From assembly GCA_943736015.1 (NCBI GenBank), contig OX031060.1, positions 11,173,501-11,237,500 on the forward strand: a stretch of 64,000 bases of DNA. Reading direction: 5' to 3'. Every line of letters starts with the position of its first letter. Position 1 is the stretch's first letter. The notes beneath the pieces are model-generated. The model saw only the letters and a list, made by a program, of their open reading frames with translations. It had not been told where the DNA came from and did no database searches. Both the position numbers and the translations under genes were made by a program. Source of the DNA: Tridacna crocea. Lineage: Eukaryota; Mollusca; Bivalvia; Cardiida; Cardiidae. Shown here piece by piece: positions 55,801-61,800 of the stretch.

Positions 55801-58800
55801 AAGAATTGACCTAGTGACCTAGTTTTTCACCCAACATGACCCATTTTCAAACTCGTCCAAGATATCATCCAGGCAAACATTCTGACCAAGTTTCATAAGT
55901 ATCGCAGTGAAGATGTTGTCCTCTAGAGTGTACACAAGATTTTTCTAAGACTTGACCTAGTGACCTAGTTTTTGACCCAACATAACCCATTTTCCAAACT
56001 CATCCAAGATATTATCAAGGCAAACATTCTGACTAAGTTTCATGAGTATCCGACTGAAAATGTGGCCTCTAGAGCGTACACAAGGTGTTTATAAGATTTT
56101 ACCTAGTGACCTAGTTTTAGACCCAACATGACCCAATTTCAAACTTGTCAGAGATTTCATCAAGGCAAACATTCTGACCAAGTTTCATGAGTATCGGACG
56201 AAAAATGTGGCCTCTAGAGCATACACAAGGTAAAATGTTGACGACGGACAACAGACACAGCACTGTCACAATAGCTCACTCTGAGCACTTCGTGCTCAGG
56301 TGAGCTAATAAAAAAAGGATTAATTAAGGATACATTAAACAGGATAATCAACTGGTTGTGCGTGATATGAAAAATTTGTCACTCAAATAGGGTTTAATGC
56401 AATTAAAATACTTGTCGAACAGACTTGAGCTGGTTTTTCAACAGCATCTAATAACAGGTTTTTAACATCATACACAACCAGTTAATTATTCTCTATTTAT
56501 TGTCATGTCTTTTACTTTTAGTAGGGGAAAAACAATAATCTTCTTTCTATCATGGTGTATCATTCAATAAACCACAGTTGTGAGTTATGAGGCACAATAA
56601 ATAATCCATCATTCTTTGTGACTGGAGAAATCGTAATTTTCCTATAAAAAGTGTTTATCTGTTGGGTGTTTAATTTCATGTTTATCCTCATTTCAGTAAT
56701 ATCCAAGTGGCCAGCACATCTTTCCATGCTTTCCTGGAGTTTCTATAACCAGAATTTTGCACTATATTCTCCTCAATGTATGCCCTATCTTATTAGTCAT
56801 CTGCAGAAGCTTTCAGTTTGGACAAGTGTTAAAAATTTTGTTGTCTGGTAAAGAGTCTAAGACTAAATGCCTCTTTCATTCATTTAGAACTTTCAGACTA
56901 ATTTATAGAATTACTTCCTACCTGAAAATGATATTTTTGTTGTTTGGCACATAGTAATCTCTGATCTCTTTAACCGTAAAGTTACAGTTCACTTCGTTCC
57001 TTAGTGGAGCAGGTAACGGGGACAGGGATCCTATAATACGCATACGCCACAGTCCAGCCTGTATGGCCTGGTCAGTTGTTCTAGCCTCGGCAACAAATGT
57101 GTAGCCTTTCTGCACAACGCATGAAATAGAGAAAAACATGTTATCATTCATAGATATAAGCCATGTCATTGCAAAAGGGTGCTTAACCCATTACCACACA
57201 ATCCCTACTTTTGACGACCCTGACAAAGAAGCCTTTAGAAAACATTGTGGGAAAAGGAGAAAATGCTGGTAACCAGCATTTTCTCCTTTTCCCACCATGT
57301 TTTCTACCCTTCACAAAACAAATTTCAAATTTTCAGTGACCTTTATTTTGTCATCTGCAAATGCTTTCGATTTGGACAAACCTAAAATATTGTCGTCTGG
57401 TAATTAGTTAATGCATCTCTGTGATGCATCATACCGAGTTAAGTCATCACATAATAATGGGTCCATTAAAGCGACACTTGCGTTCATCGATAAGCAAACC
57501 GCATGTTAAAATATATTTAAATTTCAATCATACCATTCGAAGGTATGGAAATTATTGTGAAGATAACAATCTGCTATTGTAAGATTGGTCCAAGAGTTAG
57601 TTGCTGGTACGAAAATTAATTTCAAAACTAGGTTAAAACCTGCCAGGTCTTTTGAAATTCATTTTTCTGCCACTGACTAACACTTTGGATTGCAATCTTC
57701 ACAATATTTTTCATACTTTTAACACTTTACCAAACGACAAAATTTAGACTGGTCCAAATTGAAAGCATTTGCAGACGACAAAATAAATGTGACTTAAAAA
57801 ATTAAACTTGGGTTAGGAAGGGTAGAAAACATTGTGGGAAAAGGAGAAAATGCTGGTTACCAGCATTTTCTCCTTTTCCCACAATGTTTTCAAAAGGCTT
57901 CTTTTACAGGGTCGTTAAAAGTCGGGATTGTGTGGTAATGGGTTAAATGGTATGAATTAAATCTAAATGCATTTTAATACCTGCTTTGATTGTTTGGCCG
58001 CTGTTGGGCTTTTATTCCTTTACCACACAATCTCGAGTTTTAATGATGCTGAAGAAGAAAGCTTTAGAAAACATTGTGGGAATAGAAGATAAAGCTGGTA
58101 ACCAGCATTTTCTTCTTTTTCCACAATGTTTTCTACTGTTCCAAAAAAAAATTTAGATTCTTGAATCAAATTTATTTTATCATCTGCAAATTGTCTGGAA
58201 GTAATGGGATTTGTTTGTAAAAGGTAAGAGAACAAAATAGGAAAAGAAGAATAGCTGGTTACCATCATTTTCTCCTTTTCCCACAATGTTTTAAAAAGCT
58301 TTCTTTGTCATGTAATTTGCCATGATCACATCAAGCAGAAATGTATAAAGCTGTAATACTCCATATAATTCTAAATTGTCTATGTATTCGACATTTTTAC
58401 GAGAATAAGTCTAATAATTCTTAACTCATTACCACACAATCCCTACTTTTGATGCCCCTGAGAAAGAAGGCTTTTGTAAAAACACTGTAGGTAACCAGCA
58501 TTTTCTCCTTTTCCCACAGTGTTTTCTACCCTTCCCAGAACAAATTTCAAATTTTCAGTCACCTTTAATTTGTTGTCTGCAAATGCTTTCAATTTGAATC
58601 AGTCTAAAATTTTGTTGTGTGGTAAAGAGTTAACATAGAATTTAATAAAAATTACCCTGTTTTTCTTATAGACATAGGGAGCCACACGTTGAAACACTCG
58701 CTGTATTTCTTCTCCAGTATCGTTATTTATGACACGCAGCATGCATGTGTTAATTGGAACATACAGCTTGGGAACTGCCAACATTTCCTCTGATGCATGG

Positions 58801-61800
58801 AAAACCTCTCTAGATATTCGAAATACAGCAAAAATATACATGTAAAAGAAATGAAGATGGGAAATTTTGAACTCAATAAAATTCTTATTCTAACATGACA
58901 CGCAAATTTTGCTCTATAAACACAGTGCAAGGAAAGCGTGGTAAAATCTACAACATTCCATGCAGACTAGCTTCAAAGTAAGTTAGTGAGTTATTCAATG
59001 GAACATTATTTTCATCCGTGTTTTACTCTAAGGATGAACTTGTTTTCCTTTCAAAAAGAATTGGTCATGTAAGAATCAAAATAATCTTCTTTCTATTGTG
59101 GTTTATCAATCAAAAAACCACTGTGAGTCATAAGGCGATGAATAAACCAATCAGGCTATTGCCCTCCTGGATTATTTATTGTGCCTCATAACTCACTACT
59201 GCGGTTTATTGAATAATAAACCATTATATAAAGATTATTTCTTAAACAAACTGCAACTCAATATTTTCTATCAAAATAGATTTTTTTGTCCAAGTAAAGG
59301 TTCAAAATAAGGAAAGGTAAATGCTCAGAGTAAAACGCAGAAAAAGAGGAGATCTGTATATATGTGTGATGGCAATCAGTTTTTATTTACCTGCATGAAT
59401 GGCCCCATTAATTTGAAATTAATTGGCATTAAACTTGTAAAGATTATGAATTAATGACCCCCATTAATATATGTATGCCATCACATTAAGGGTATTAGAC
59501 AAAATTCAATGTTTATCATGGCAGTTTCATGGGCAAATTGGCCATTAATGATGAAAATAATGGCTATAAGCTAACACCATTAAAAAAAAAGGAAAAATAT
59601 CAATGGGTACCTTTAATGGTTTTGTTATTATTAATTGGCAATTTATAGGGTTTTAATGGCATTTTAATTGTTACCTTCTGCAGTAGTGTATGGGAGCCAA
59701 CACTAGGCTGTAGTTACTTTTAGTGAAAATTCTGAGTAAAAAAAGGGGTATAGCTGTCTAATTTTTTTTTTAATGATTACCTGCCCCTTTTGTTAATGAT
59801 ACAAACTTATTGAGAAAACCTTTAACCATATATCAAAATTAATAATCACCTGTTTTTCCAAAGAAGGAAAGCTTTCAAAAACATATTCCTGTAATGCTTT
59901 CTACCCTATTAAGGACAATTTGGCTCATCTTGAATTTAAATTCTACTGATTGATTGTATTTAGAGTTAAGCATCACTTTAACAACTGCTTTTCTCACATG
60001 AGGCTAGTTTGCCTCAACCAGGTATCAAACTCGCAACCACTGGGTCATGGACCAGATACACTGAGCTACATATAGTACGGCTGGCTAGAATCTATAAAGG
60101 CAATGAATTTGGACGATTCTATCATTTTATTATCGGTAAAAAGTTCAAATTGATGTCTGGTAGTGCTATGATAATGCACAAATCTGACATTTTGTAAAAA
60201 GAAACAATATACAAGTATCTCACCTGAAAACAACAAACCAGGTGTTAGCAGACTGGTCCGGAAATTGACCTTTATAATCATTGTAAGAAATCTTGTTCCA
60301 TTCATCTTTGTGAAAAGGATATTTTACCATCAGGTCTGGTTCCAGTTTAAACATGTACCTGAAAAATAAACAAAAAATTTATTGGAATCATCCTTAGCTC
60401 TTTACCACACAATACCTACTGTTAACAACCATGAGAAAGAAATTTTTTGAAAACTTCGTTGGTAAAGGGAAAATGTTGGTAACAAGCATTTTCTCCTTTA
60501 CCCACAAAGTTTTCTACCCTATCCAAAACAAATTACACACAAATTTTTAGTCAAATTTATTTTCTCATCTGCAAGTACTCTGGAAAAGTCTAAAATTTCA
60601 TTATTTGGTAGGGAGTTAAAGTTTGTAGTCTCATAAAGAGTTGAATGAATTGAAGTGAATGGCAATATAAATTAAAGTCCATTGTCTTGTATCAACCAGG
60701 CCAACCGAAATGTATGGGAGCTTTGAAAGCCAAGAAGGAAACCATCAATGAAACTAAATTTGATTTGTCATCTGCAATGCTTTCAGTTTTGTCCAGTCTA
60801 AAATCTTACCATTTGGTAGTCATCAAAGAAATGCCCTGAATACCGTATAACGGGTTTTTTTAACTGCTGTAAAAGTTTACAAATTTGAGCTAAATACATG
60901 TGATTTAAATTTTTATGATTTTATTTTTACTAATTCTAAACATGCATAAAAAATTACAGCATTAAAAATGTCAGTGCATTGTCCAGTCTTTCATTTAAGA
61001 TTACAAGTGTATTGTTTGTTTTAAATACAGGTTGAAAGAAAAGTGTCACCCTTTGTTTGGCGTACGAATAGCGGTAATTGTTTTGACGTGCGAACAACTG
61101 TTTTAACAGATACCTGTATGGTCATAATTGATAACTAACTGTTGAGGCACATTGTCATCTGTCATTACTTTTTTCACTCTGTTTAGAAAGCCCTCCTTTA
61201 GCTCATCAAAATTTTAAAACCTCGGGTTTTGCAGTTGTACAGCCACGTCTTTTCACATGACCCATTCGTGAGATTTTTGGGCGGCCCAAAGCCGGGTCAA
61301 ATTCTCATCACCGCCACAATCAACGTGTCGAGTATCATGAAGGTGCCTGGTGTCAAAGCATTTTTAACCTGAATATTCAATTCACGTATAGTATGGACAA
61401 GAATTCTCTGTTAGTTTTTCGTTTGGGCACGGAAGCCGTGGCTTAAAATATCCAAATAGAGTTGACTGATTGAGAGAAGTCATATCACACGTAATCAGAA
61501 CACAAATGAAAAAATTCTTATATTGCGTGTATTTAGTGCACAGGTATTACATACTGATAACCCTTTATTTCATATCGATATAATACTACGGTTTTACGCT
61601 GTAATTATTTACGCGTGGGATTTTTATGAATCTTTTTGATGCGTAAAAATTAGTAAAAATTGGCAGCACATAAAAAAAAAACCATTATACGGTATTTAAA
61701 AAAGAAAAAGATATACCAGTAATTACACTTGACCATTACACTGTGAAAAGGAGGCTTAATGCATGTGTAAAAAGTATCTAGCCCATGGATGGAAACTACT

